Below, in pieces: positions 42,095 to 49,738 of a stretch of DNA of 64,000 nucleotides; the stretch's first letter is position 1, and each line of letters begins with the position of its first letter. Location: positions 124,001 to 188,000 of the IMG/VR virus record IMGVR_UViG_3300032287_004484; one strand, 5' to 3'. Made by a program: the position numbers and the translations under genes. A model generated the notes under the pieces. The model was not told the origin of the DNA, ran no database searches, and saw only the letters and a program-made list of their open reading frames with translations. This DNA comes from a virus.

Positions 42095-42897
42095 TTATTA
42101 CTTTAACAGTTTGTTATAATAATTTCACTGTAATAGAAAAAAGTATTGATAGATATTATGAATTATGTTATTATAAACCTGATATTCATTTTATTTTAGA
42201 TAATGAATATCCTTTAAATAAAGATAGACTTAAAGAAACACTAAAAAAAATATCTCATAAATATGATTGTCTAATTTTAGAACCTAATAAAAATTTAGGA
42301 ATTAAAAATGGTACAAATTGGGCATTAGATCAAATATCGTTAAGTGATAATGATAAAATAATTATATATGATTCTAATGCTTATCCTATTACTAAACACT
42401 TTGATAAAGCATTAATAGATGTTTTAGAAAATAATGAAGATATTGTCGGAGTTTGTTTAACAGGTGGATCTTCATATACGAATAATTTAGAAAAGTTATA
42501 CGATAAATATTCTAAGCATTATTATTTTAGTGAAAATAATTTTAATATGGGTTCATCAATAGGTGTTTTTAATTATTACATTCATAAACAATTAAAATAT
42601 GATATTGATCTTTATAATAATTATTATGGAGATGCTATAAATTTACCTGATTCAAAATTAAAAAAATTACTTAAAAAAATAGATAAAAAAATGATTTTTT
42701 TATCTGATTATAATGAAAATTTAAAATTTTATTTTAATCAAGAAGATAAAGAATATATAAACTATAAAATTATTGCGCAAATTAATTCTTTAAATGATTT
42801 TAATCTAGAAAAATACCTTTTAAATAAGAATAAATATAATAAAATATCTCTTATAAATTACAAAATAAAAAAAATAAATGAGGTATTAAATTTTTGA
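42091..42897 (+). CDS. GT2-like glycosyltransferase, island copy 1
   Basis: A 268-residue protein beginning 'MIITLTVCYNNFTVIEKSIDRYYEL', with 'HFILDNEYP', 'LILEPNKNLGIKNGTNWALDQI', and 'KIIIYDSNAYPITKHF' in the place of the DxD region. Related to the protein at 44609 by the same order ('NNNYP', 'NFNKNLGLFNSMYEI', 'YIILHEGNN'). A cytoplasmic glycosyltransferase of unknown donor and acceptor. It overlaps the genes on both sides by 4 nt, so the island is one tightly coupled operon. Confidence 0.6.
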   Translation: MIITLTVCYNNFTVIEKSIDRYYELCYYKPDIHFILDNEYPLNKDRLKETLKKISHKYDCLILEPNKNLGIKNGTNWALDQISLSDNDKIIIYDSNAYPITKHFDKALIDVLENNEDIVGVCLTGGSSYTNNLEKLYDKYSKHYYFSENNFNMGSSIGVFNYYIHKQLKYDIDLYNNYYGDAINLPDSKLKKLLKKIDKKMIFLSDYNENLKFYFNQEDKEYINYKIIAQINSLNDFNLEKYLLNKNKYNKISLINYKIKKINEVLNF

Positions 42898-43523
42898 AAA
42901 AGGTTGTTATTTTTGGGTTTAGTGGTTTAACTAAAGGTTTTATTGTTAATAATATAGATTATCTTTTAAAAGGTAATATATCTTATGATATAGAATGTAT
43001 TTATATTGATAAGGAATATATAAAAGAAACATCTTTTGAAGGAATACCTATATTAAGTGATATTAATAAATATAAAGGTTATAGTTGTCTTATATTGACT
43101 TATCATCATGATTTAAGAAAAAAATGGATAAAAATTGCTGATTCATTAGAAATGGAGCATATAAGTATAATACATAAAGATAATTATATTGCTGAAAATG
43201 TTAAAATAGGTAAAGGTTGTTTTATAGGTCAGAATAATATAATTGAAAGTGGTGTCATCATAGGTGATTATTTTATTGCTGGATATAATAATAGAATAGG
43301 TCATGATAGTATTATAGGTGATTTTTGTCATATTTATGTTAGTGCTAATATAGGTGGGTATAATAAAATAAAAGATAATACTTCAATATGTTCTTCATCC
43401 TGTACTAAAGAGTATATAAGTATTGGTGATAATTCTATTATTGGTTTAGGTGCAGTTTTATTTAAAGATCTTAATGATAATTGTACAGCAATAGGAAATC
43501 CAGCAAGAGTAATTAAAAAATGA
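42894..43523 (+). CDS. NeuD/PglD/VioB-like hexapeptide acetyltransferase
   Basis: A 209-residue protein from a TTG start that overlaps the previous stop. An N-terminal Rossmann-like part ('KVVIFGFSGLTKGFI') is followed by left-handed beta-helix hexapeptide repeats ('NVKIGKGCFIGQNNIIESG', 'DYFIAGYNNRIGHDSIIGD', 'ISIGDNSIIGLGAV') and 'AIGNPARVIKK' at the end. The His in NRIGHDS is the family's catalytic base. Such enzymes N- or O-acetylate amino sugars made by a PLP aminotransferase, which fits the DegT gene in the same operon. Confidence 0.85.
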   Translation: MKKVVIFGFSGLTKGFIVNNIDYLLKGNISYDIECIYIDKEYIKETSFEGIPILSDINKYKGYSCLILTYHHDLRKKWIKIADSLEMEHISIIHKDNYIAENVKIGKGCFIGQNNIIESGVIIGDYFIAGYNNRIGHDSIIGDFCHIYVSANIGGYNKIKDNTSICSSSCTKEYISIGDNSIIGLGAVLFKDLNDNCTAIGNPARVIKK

Positions 43524-44059
43524 TAAAAATACATAAAGATATAGAAAAGAATATTTTTGAAGACTCACTACTTTTTATTTTAGATAATTATGATACTATA
43601 AAAAAGGATCTCTTAAATGTTCCTAAAAAATGTTATTCAGCATTTTATCAAATTCAAAATGTAAGTGATTATGATTCTAATTGGACTTTTTACCCTTTAA
43701 TATATAAAAAAAGAATTTTAGATTTTGAAAGACTAGCAACATTTACTACTCAATTATTAAATGATATAGGGGTTATTAATGCTGGTTTTTCCTTAATTTC
43801 ACCAAAATCAAAAACATCTTTACATAAAGATAATACTCCATATACATATCGTTCACATCTAGGTTTAATAGTTCCAAAAAATAATAGTTTTTTATTAGAT
43901 GGAGAAGATTTTACTGTTAAAGAAAAAGAAATCACTTTATTTTCAACTGAATTAGAACATATAGCAATAAATGATAGTGATGAGGATAGGTTTATACTTT
44001 TATTAGATTTTTTAAGACCTAATATATCTATTAACAAATTATTTTTAAAAAATGTTTAA
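43520..44059 (+). CDS. AspH-like Fe(II)/2-oxoglutarate hydroxylase, copy 1
   Basis: A 179-residue protein with the aspartyl/asparaginyl beta-hydroxylase core: H102-K-D104, Y110-R111-S-H113-LGLIVP, 'EKEITLFSTELEHIAIN' with H147, and 'DRFILLLDFLRP' with R157. H102, D104 and H147 would form a facial triad, and R157 would bind 2-oxoglutarate. Known relatives hydroxylate Asp/Asn side chains in proteins or free amino acids; the substrate here is unknown. A paralogue lies at 45417. Confidence 0.75.
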   Translation: MIKIHKDIEKNIFEDSLLFILDNYDTIKKDLLNVPKKCYSAFYQIQNVSDYDSNWTFYPLIYKKRILDFERLATFTTQLLNDIGVINAGFSLISPKSKTSLHKDNTPYTYRSHLGLIVPKNNSFLLDGEDFTVKEKEITLFSTELEHIAINDSDEDRFILLLDFLRPNISINKLFLKNV

Positions 44060-44612
44060 CCAAGAATTAGAAAAATTATTAAATGTAGATATTAAATTAA
44101 ATGCTGAGTTTTATAATGATATTATAGATTCGGAATTATCAATAATATATCACGGTGAAAGATTAGCAAGTATTCTATATAAAAGAAGTGGTTTATTAAA
44201 ATTAAGTAAAATTGAATCAGTACACGCAAAAAAAATAAAAAAAATTATAAAAAAAATACACCCTATTGAAAAAGATTTTTTTAAGTTTTATAAATCAGTA
44301 TTAAAATCGAGGGATTTAAAAAAATATTCTCTTTTAATTGATGATTTAGAACAATATGCTATATATAGGTATAATACATTAATTAAAGTATTAAATGATA
44401 AAATAATAATTAATACACTAAAAGATATATTAAGAGATGAAGCAGATCATTCAAATGATAATATAAAAATTACATATAAAAATAAATTTGAAGGATATGA
44501 AAATTATTATTTATATAATAAGTATATTGATTTTTTAAATATTGATTATGATCAATTTAAAAAAATGATGTGGAATTGTGAGTTTTATAAACAACTAAGA
44601 GGACATAAATGA
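44052..44612 (+). CDS. COQ7-like ferritin-fold diiron protein
   Basis: A 186-residue helical protein with the ligand pattern of a diiron four-helix bundle: 'HGE36RLASILY' (compare DHAGE of COQ7), E55-S-V-H58, E100 in 'LIDDLEQYAIYRYN', and E130-A-D-H133 in 'LRDEADHSND'. Two ExxH motifs with separate glutamates are the COQ7/ferritin-like arrangement. COQ7 hydroxylates an aromatic ring; a phage enzyme in a sugar/hydroxylase operon could hydroxylate another substrate. It overlaps copy 1 of the hydroxylase by 8 nt. Motif reading is by eye and not confirmed by alignment. Confidence 0.55.
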   Translation: MFNQELEKLLNVDIKLNAEFYNDIIDSELSIIYHGERLASILYKRSGLLKLSKIESVHAKKIKKIIKKIHPIEKDFFKFYKSVLKSRDLKKYSLLIDDLEQYAIYRYNTLIKVLNDKIIINTLKDILRDEADHSNDNIKITYKNKFEGYENYYLYNKYIDFLNIDYDQFKKMMWNCEFYKQLRGHK

Positions 44613-45424
44613 ATTTATTTTGTGGAACTATCGCTTATAATAAATTTTCAATATTAGAAAAATCAATTATTAATTTTATTGAAAAATCTAAAATTAAAAA
44701 TAAAACTCATTATGTAATTGATAATAATTATCCTTACGGTGATTCTAAAAAATTAGAAAAATTATGTAATGATTTTAATATTAAATATCTAAATTTTAAT
44801 AAAAATTTAGGGTTATTTAATTCTATGTATGAAATACAAAATTTATGTCAAGAACAAGATTATATTATTTTACACGAAGGAAATAATTTAATTTTAGATG
44901 ATGGATTTGATGAAGCATTAATTGATGCATATAATATTTTTGCTTATGATCATAAAGATGAAATTTATTATTTATGTTTAGAAAATGAATTTAGTAATGA
45001 ATTACAAAAATTACAAAAAAATAATATTAATTATTCTATAATACAAGATAAAAAATTGATTGGTTTTCCTTATTCTGGAACTAATATTTGTAAAAAAGAA
45101 AAATTAAAAGTTTTTTTATCTAATTATAATAATATTTATTTTGATGACCCCTATTTAAATTCAAATATAAAAAAAGATGCTTATATACTTAGAGATTATA
45201 AAGAAATATCACATTATTTTCTTAAAGAAGAAGATATAGAATATAAAATGTATAAAATGATAACTGTTTTTTTAAAATATTCAAAATCTTTTGATGAATT
45301 TTTAAAATTATATAATGAAAAAACTGAATATGTTTATATGATGATTAATAAAATAGATAAAAAAGTATTGAATTATATAGGGTATATTCCAGAAAGTCCT
45401 ATTATAAGGAATAATCATGAGTGA
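44609..45424 (+). CDS. GT2-like glycosyltransferase, island copy 2
   Basis: A 271-residue paralogue of the protein at 42091: 'MNLFCGTIAYNKFSILEKSIINF', 'HYVIDNNYP', 'NFNKNLGLFNSMYEI', 'YIILHEGNNLILDDGFDEALIDAY'. Glycosyltransferase assignment rests on this GT-A-like order. It is followed by the second hydroxylase (8-nt overlap), so a transferase-hydroxylase pair occurs twice in the island. Confidence 0.6.
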   Translation: MNLFCGTIAYNKFSILEKSIINFIEKSKIKNKTHYVIDNNYPYGDSKKLEKLCNDFNIKYLNFNKNLGLFNSMYEIQNLCQEQDYIILHEGNNLILDDGFDEALIDAYNIFAYDHKDEIYYLCLENEFSNELQKLQKNNINYSIIQDKKLIGFPYSGTNICKKEKLKVFLSNYNNIYFDDPYLNSNIKKDAYILRDYKEISHYFLKEEDIEYKMYKMITVFLKYSKSFDEFLKLYNEKTEYVYMMINKIDKKVLNYIGYIPESPIIRNNHE

Positions 45425-45998
45425 AATAAAAACATATCTTAATCAAAATATTGTTTCTTTATACGAAGATAAATTAAAATATTTACAAAAAAATATTAAT
45501 GTTTTTAAACAGGAATTATCTGATATACCTTTAGATAAATATGAAAACTTATTATTTATGAAAGATGTTGTAGATGATGATTATAAATGGAAAGTATATG
45601 GGATAAGATATAAATATAAAAACATTGATTTTGGAGATTATGCTCCAAAATCTGAAAGAATTTTAAATGAAATTAATTGTGTTAATGGTGGTTTTAGTTT
45701 ATTTTTACCAAATACAGAAACAACTTTACATTCTGGAACTACTCCTTACACTTATAGAAGTCATCTTGGATTAGATGTACCAGAAAATTGCGGTTTTATT
45801 TGTAATGATAATGATATCAGTATTAAAAATGGCGATATAAATTTTTTTGATGCTACTGATAAACATCAAGCTTGGAATAAATCTCAAAAAAATAGAATTA
45901 TATTATTAGTTGATTTTTTAAAACCAAATATTGATAAAAACAATATAATAAGAGGAACTAAGCAGCAAACTAATATTAAAACATATAAGAATAATTAA
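45417..45998 (+). CDS. AspH-like Fe(II)/2-oxoglutarate hydroxylase, copy 2
   Basis: A 193-residue paralogue of the protein at 43520, with H105-S-G107, Y113-R114-S-H116-LGLDVP, 'KNGDINFFDATDKHQAWN' (H150) and 'RIILLVDFLKP' (R160). The third iron ligand position is Gly instead of Asp, as in human AspH as I recall it (HTG...), which works with a two-histidine iron site. The two phage copies thus differ in metal-site type. Substrate unknown; position next to the adhesin makes a phage protein substrate thinkable. Confidence 0.75.
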   Translation: MSEIKTYLNQNIVSLYEDKLKYLQKNINVFKQELSDIPLDKYENLLFMKDVVDDDYKWKVYGIRYKYKNIDFGDYAPKSERILNEINCVNGGFSLFLPNTETTLHSGTTPYTYRSHLGLDVPENCGFICNDNDISIKNGDINFFDATDKHQAWNKSQKNRIILLVDFLKPNIDKNNIIRGTKQQTNIKTYKNN

Positions 45999-45999
45999 A

Positions 46000-47115
46000 A
46001 TGATCAATATACATCAACCGAAAATAGATTTATTTGATAAATTTGAAATACTTAAAACTTTATCAACAAATTGGATAGGTAAAGGTAAAAAAGTAGAAGA
46101 ATTTGAAAAAAACTTACAAGATTATCTTCAATTAAAAAATATCACCACAGTTACTTCTGGTACACAAGCTCTATATGAAGTTTTTAGATTATTAAAATCT
46201 AAAACTCAAAAAAAAGAAATTATAGTTTCATCACTATCTTTTATTGGAGTTTTAAGTTCGTTAAAAATAAATGATTTTGATTTTGTCTATGCTGACATAG
46301 ATAAAAGTCATTTAAGTTTATCATTAAAATCAATTAATCAAAAAATAACTGAAAATACAGCAGCTGTTGTGATACAACATTATGGCGGTAGACCAAATCA
46401 TGAAATAGAAAAAATAGCAAAATCTTTAAAACAAAAAAATATTTATTTAATTGAAGATTGTGCAACAGTTTTCGGAGGAACTATAAATGATATTCATCTT
46501 GGTAGTTATAGTGACTTCGCAATTTGGTCTTTTGATTCCGTAAAAATAATTACTACCTTAGATGGTGGAGCAATTTATTGTAAAAATAGCGATGATCTAC
46601 AAAAAATAAAAGAAAATATACATTTTGGATTAGTTGATTCACCTACCTCTTATAGTGCTTTTCAAAAGAAAAATGAATGGTGGGAAATAAATCCTAAATC
46701 ATATGGAACTCGTAATGTATTAAACGATGTTACTGCTTCACTTGGAATCTCTCAATTAAAAAAAATAAAAAAATTTATAAAATGTCAACAAGATGTATGG
46801 GATTTTTATTTAAATAATATAAAAAACAAAAAAATATCTTTTCCAATAGAATCGTCACCACATATTAAAGAATCTTATTTCTTTTTTTGGATTTTATCGC
46901 CAGAAAGGGATCAATTAGCTCAATTTTTAAAAAAAAATGAAATCTTTAGCACTTTTAGATATTATCCTTTACATAAAACTGAACTATATCATAAAGAAAA
47001 TGTTTTTTTACCAAATACTGATTTTATGTATCAAAGATTATTATGTCTACCTTGTCATAAAAGTTTAATAATAAAAGATTTAAAATATATAATAAATTTA
47101 ATAAATAAATTTTAA
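46000..47115 (+). CDS. DegT/DnrJ/EryC1/StrS-family PLP aminotransferase
   Basis: A 371-residue sugar aminotransferase with 'TSGTQALYE' (S53-G-T phosphate site), 'LIEDCATVFGG' (D153 on the PLP nitrogen) and 'SFDSVKIITTLDGGA' with the PLP-binding Lys at K182; the C-terminal 'FRYYPLHKTELY' is also typical. It would convert a keto-deoxysugar nucleotide to an amino sugar. With RmlA and RmlB in this genome giving dTDP-4-keto-6-deoxyglucose, and the NeuD/VioB-like acetyltransferase in the same operon, an acetylated amino-dideoxy sugar is a reasonable product. It follows the second hydroxylase by 1 base. Confidence 0.9.
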   Translation: MINIHQPKIDLFDKFEILKTLSTNWIGKGKKVEEFEKNLQDYLQLKNITTVTSGTQALYEVFRLLKSKTQKKEIIVSSLSFIGVLSSLKINDFDFVYADIDKSHLSLSLKSINQKITENTAAVVIQHYGGRPNHEIEKIAKSLKQKNIYLIEDCATVFGGTINDIHLGSYSDFAIWSFDSVKIITTLDGGAIYCKNSDDLQKIKENIHFGLVDSPTSYSAFQKKNEWWEINPKSYGTRNVLNDVTASLGISQLKKIKKFIKCQQDVWDFYLNNIKNKKISFPIESSPHIKESYFFFWILSPERDQLAQFLKKNEIFSTFRYYPLHKTELYHKENVFLPNTDFMYQRLLCLPCHKSLIIKDLKYIINLINKF

Positions 47116-47148
47116 AAGGCTAATAAAAGTTATTACATAGTTTAAATA

Positions 47149-48057
47149 ATGAATAAAAATATATACATACAAATAACTGGTGGAGTTGGTAAACATGTAG
47201 CCTTTACTTGTCTTTTACCCTTACTTAAAAATAAATATGAAAATATATACATATCCTGTATATATGAAGATATATTTAAAGGAAATCCTTATGTAAAAGA
47301 AGTAAATCCTAAAGTAGATAAAACTTTTTATAAAAATATTATTCTCAACGATAAAACAAAAATAGTTTTAAGTGATCCATATGATTCTGAACTATTTTTA
47401 AAAAAGAAAATTCACATGTTAGAAGCTTGGGGAAATTTATGTGAAATAGAAATAAATAACCCTATGAATTTAAAAACAGAACTTTACATGACAGAACGTG
47501 AAAAATTTACTGTAGATAAAGTAATAAATGAATTGAGAATAAAAACTAAAGATAAATTTATTATGATACAGTTAAATGGAGGACAAAGCCCTCATAACTT
47601 TGATATGAATAATGAAAAGGAATTTACATTTTTTAATGAAGAATCAAAAAGATTTTATCCTTTTGATTATTATATAGAACTTATCAAAAAATTAAAACAA
47701 AATTATCCAGAACATGCTATAATTAGATATGGTCTTATGAATGAAACAATACCAAATGAAATAAGTAATTTAATATTAACTATTCAACCAGCAATTCTTT
47801 ATAAAAATTATTATTGGATTTCTCAATACGCTAAACATGTAATATGTATAGATTCATCCTTACAACACATGACAGCAGGCATAAAACCTTCCGTAGTTAT
47901 TTGGGGAAATACAAAATCAGAACATTTTGGATACAATATTCATAAAAACTTACAAGAAAATAATGAGGACACGACGTCTTACTGTAGACCACTAGGAGAA
48001 AATAATCCCAACATTAAGTTTCCTTCTCCAAACAAAATAATGGAAAATTTAATATAG
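47149..48057 (+). CDS. GT9-like (heptosyltransferase-type) glycosyltransferase
   Basis: A 302-residue GT-B-type protein. N-terminal 'IYIQITGGVGKHVAFTCLLPLL' is the first Rossmann strand and loop; the C-terminal 'HVICIDSSLQHMTAGIKPSVVIWG' matches the family-9 D-S-x-x-x-H-x-A-A...P-V-V-x-x-x-G donor site. Known members are ADP-heptose:LPS heptosyltransferases. Here the sugar is unknown. Last gene of the island; 33 bases separate it from the DegT gene. Confidence 0.7.
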   Translation: MNKNIYIQITGGVGKHVAFTCLLPLLKNKYENIYISCIYEDIFKGNPYVKEVNPKVDKTFYKNIILNDKTKIVLSDPYDSELFLKKKIHMLEAWGNLCEIEINNPMNLKTELYMTEREKFTVDKVINELRIKTKDKFIMIQLNGGQSPHNFDMNNEKEFTFFNEESKRFYPFDYYIELIKKLKQNYPEHAIIRYGLMNETIPNEISNLILTIQPAILYKNYYWISQYAKHVICIDSSLQHMTAGIKPSVVIWGNTKSEHFGYNIHKNLQENNEDTTSYCRPLGENNPNIKFPSPNKIMENLI

Positions 48058-48125
48058 TTAAAAACATTTAAAAAATGAAGTATATTAAAAATTAAATAAA
48101 ATTTAATTATTTTATAAACAGCAAA

Positions 48126-48135
48126 CCTAAATATA
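48126..48135 (+). promoter_or_regulatory. Late-promoter-like element CCTAAATATA
   Basis: Lies 21 bases before the ATG at 48157. The following bases (ATTTTATAAAAAAT) repeat those downstream of the element at 6591. It would allow the fibre genes after the island to be transcribed independently. Confidence 0.4.
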
Positions 48136-48156
48136 TTTTATAAAAAATGGTATTAA

Positions 48157-49737
48157 ATGAAATATATTAATTTATCATCTTTAGTTAGAAATTCAAATGA
48201 AAACGATGACATATTATCGTTATCAGCCAAAAAAGGATTCGCACTAGATTTTACAATAGTAAATACATCTGGTACTCTTAACAATTATTCAATTTCAGAA
48301 GAATCTTCTTTTAAATTTACAGCAGCTACTAATATCACTGGATTTAGTGGAGGATTTAATGGTAAATTTCTATATATTTATAATGGAAATAATTCGTCTG
48401 TTTTAATTTTAAATAATAACTCTTTATCATCTTTATCTCAAAATAGAATTTTAACTAATACTGGTGCTGATTTAGAAATTCCAATTAATGGCGGAGTAAT
48501 TTTACAATATGACAGTGATTCGTCCGTTTGGAGAATAATAGGTGGAAGCGGAAGTGGAGCATCAACTGGTGGAGGATCTAGCGTCACATTTACTTCTTCA
48601 ACTGATTTTTCTCTTGGTAGTCCAATATATTTTAGTTCTAGTGGTACGTGGCAATTAGCAAAAGCTGATTTAGATACGACTTCTGTTCAATATGTAATTT
48701 CTCAAAAAACAGGTTCTGGAAGTATTTCTTATACTGCTCTAGCAAGTGGAGAAATAACTTTAACAACGGGACAATGGGATGTAGTTACAAATGGTAGTGG
48801 CGGATTAACATCTGGGTCAATTTATTTCTTATCATCTTCTACAGCAGGTAAAATATCTACTAATGTTGGATTAATTTATGCACCAGTTCTAAGAGCTCTT
48901 TCATCAACTAAAGGATTCGTTTCTCTTTCAATTAATTCAATCGAAAGTGGAATGGGTGATACTTTTTATCGAGATACTGTTACAACAATTGCTAATACAT
49001 CAGCAATAACTCTAACTTATCCACCTGCTGGTAAAGCATATACTTGGTTATCTATTGATGGAGCAATTCAAAGTGGAATTGATTTTGACCTTGCAGGTAA
49101 TACCCTAACTTTAGGAGCAACAGTTCCATCTGGAACTTTAATAGATGTTTTATATGCTAGAGCAGTTCTATTAGCCGATTCTAATGCAATTAATAAAATG
49201 GTCGCATTTAGTGAAACAGTAACTGGATCAGCAAAAACAACTTTTAATTTACCTTCAGTTCCATCTGGATTAAATTCTTGTATAGTTTTTGTAGGAGGAT
49301 CTATTCAAGATACTTCTAAATTTAATCTTTCTGGTAATGTTTTATCTATGAGTGATCCAGTCCCAGTAGGAGTTCAATTAGTTGCTTATATTTTAAATTC
49401 AAGTGGAATTTCAAATAGCATAGATTCATATGTAAATCGTCAAGCATATAATTTATCAGCAAATGGAGCAATTTCAATATCAACTATATTTGGAAGTCAA
49501 AGTACTGGATTTTATAGATTTTTTGATATGAATGATCCTAGAATAAGTGGAACAATATCTTTAAAACATAATGGCATTGGCGTTGATCCAGATATAAGAG
49601 TTGATTCAAACAGTAGTTTAATTAGTATAACAATAAATACCGCAAGTAAAGTTAATATCTATATATCTTCTAACTTACTAACCTTTCAAAATTTAACATC
49701 TAACACTTTAGCTTTAAGGATTTATAGAGAGATATAA
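48157..49737 (+). CDS. Tail fibre protein, paralogue of 37887 N-terminus
   Basis: A 526-residue fibre starting MKYINLSSLVRNSNE. Residues 1-130 are homologous to the protein at 37887, including the LQYDSDSSVWRII module end. The middle has two copies of a beta unit ('TYPPAGKAYTWLSIDGAIQSG', 'NLPSVPSGLNSCIVFVGGSIQ'), and the C-terminal 110 residues match the 'DPRI.GT...R.YRE' domain of the proteins at 34242 and 37887. Structural. Confidence 0.8.
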   Translation: MKYINLSSLVRNSNENDDILSLSAKKGFALDFTIVNTSGTLNNYSISEESSFKFTAATNITGFSGGFNGKFLYIYNGNNSSVLILNNNSLSSLSQNRILTNTGADLEIPINGGVILQYDSDSSVWRIIGGSGSGASTGGGSSVTFTSSTDFSLGSPIYFSSSGTWQLAKADLDTTSVQYVISQKTGSGSISYTALASGEITLTTGQWDVVTNGSGGLTSGSIYFLSSSTAGKISTNVGLIYAPVLRALSSTKGFVSLSINSIESGMGDTFYRDTVTTIANTSAITLTYPPAGKAYTWLSIDGAIQSGIDFDLAGNTLTLGATVPSGTLIDVLYARAVLLADSNAINKMVAFSETVTGSAKTTFNLPSVPSGLNSCIVFVGGSIQDTSKFNLSGNVLSMSDPVPVGVQLVAYILNSSGISNSIDSYVNRQAYNLSANGAISISTIFGSQSTGFYRFFDMNDPRISGTISLKHNGIGVDPDIRVDSNSSLISITINTASKVNIYISSNLLTFQNLTSNTLALRIYREI

Positions 49738-49738
49738 A

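Noticed and set aside
48075-48095. Short frame ATG...TAA (MKYIKN) similar to the start of the fibre gene at 48157
   Set aside because: It resembles a duplicated gene start at the edge of the enzymatic island, but seven codons in AT-rich sequence are too little evidence.
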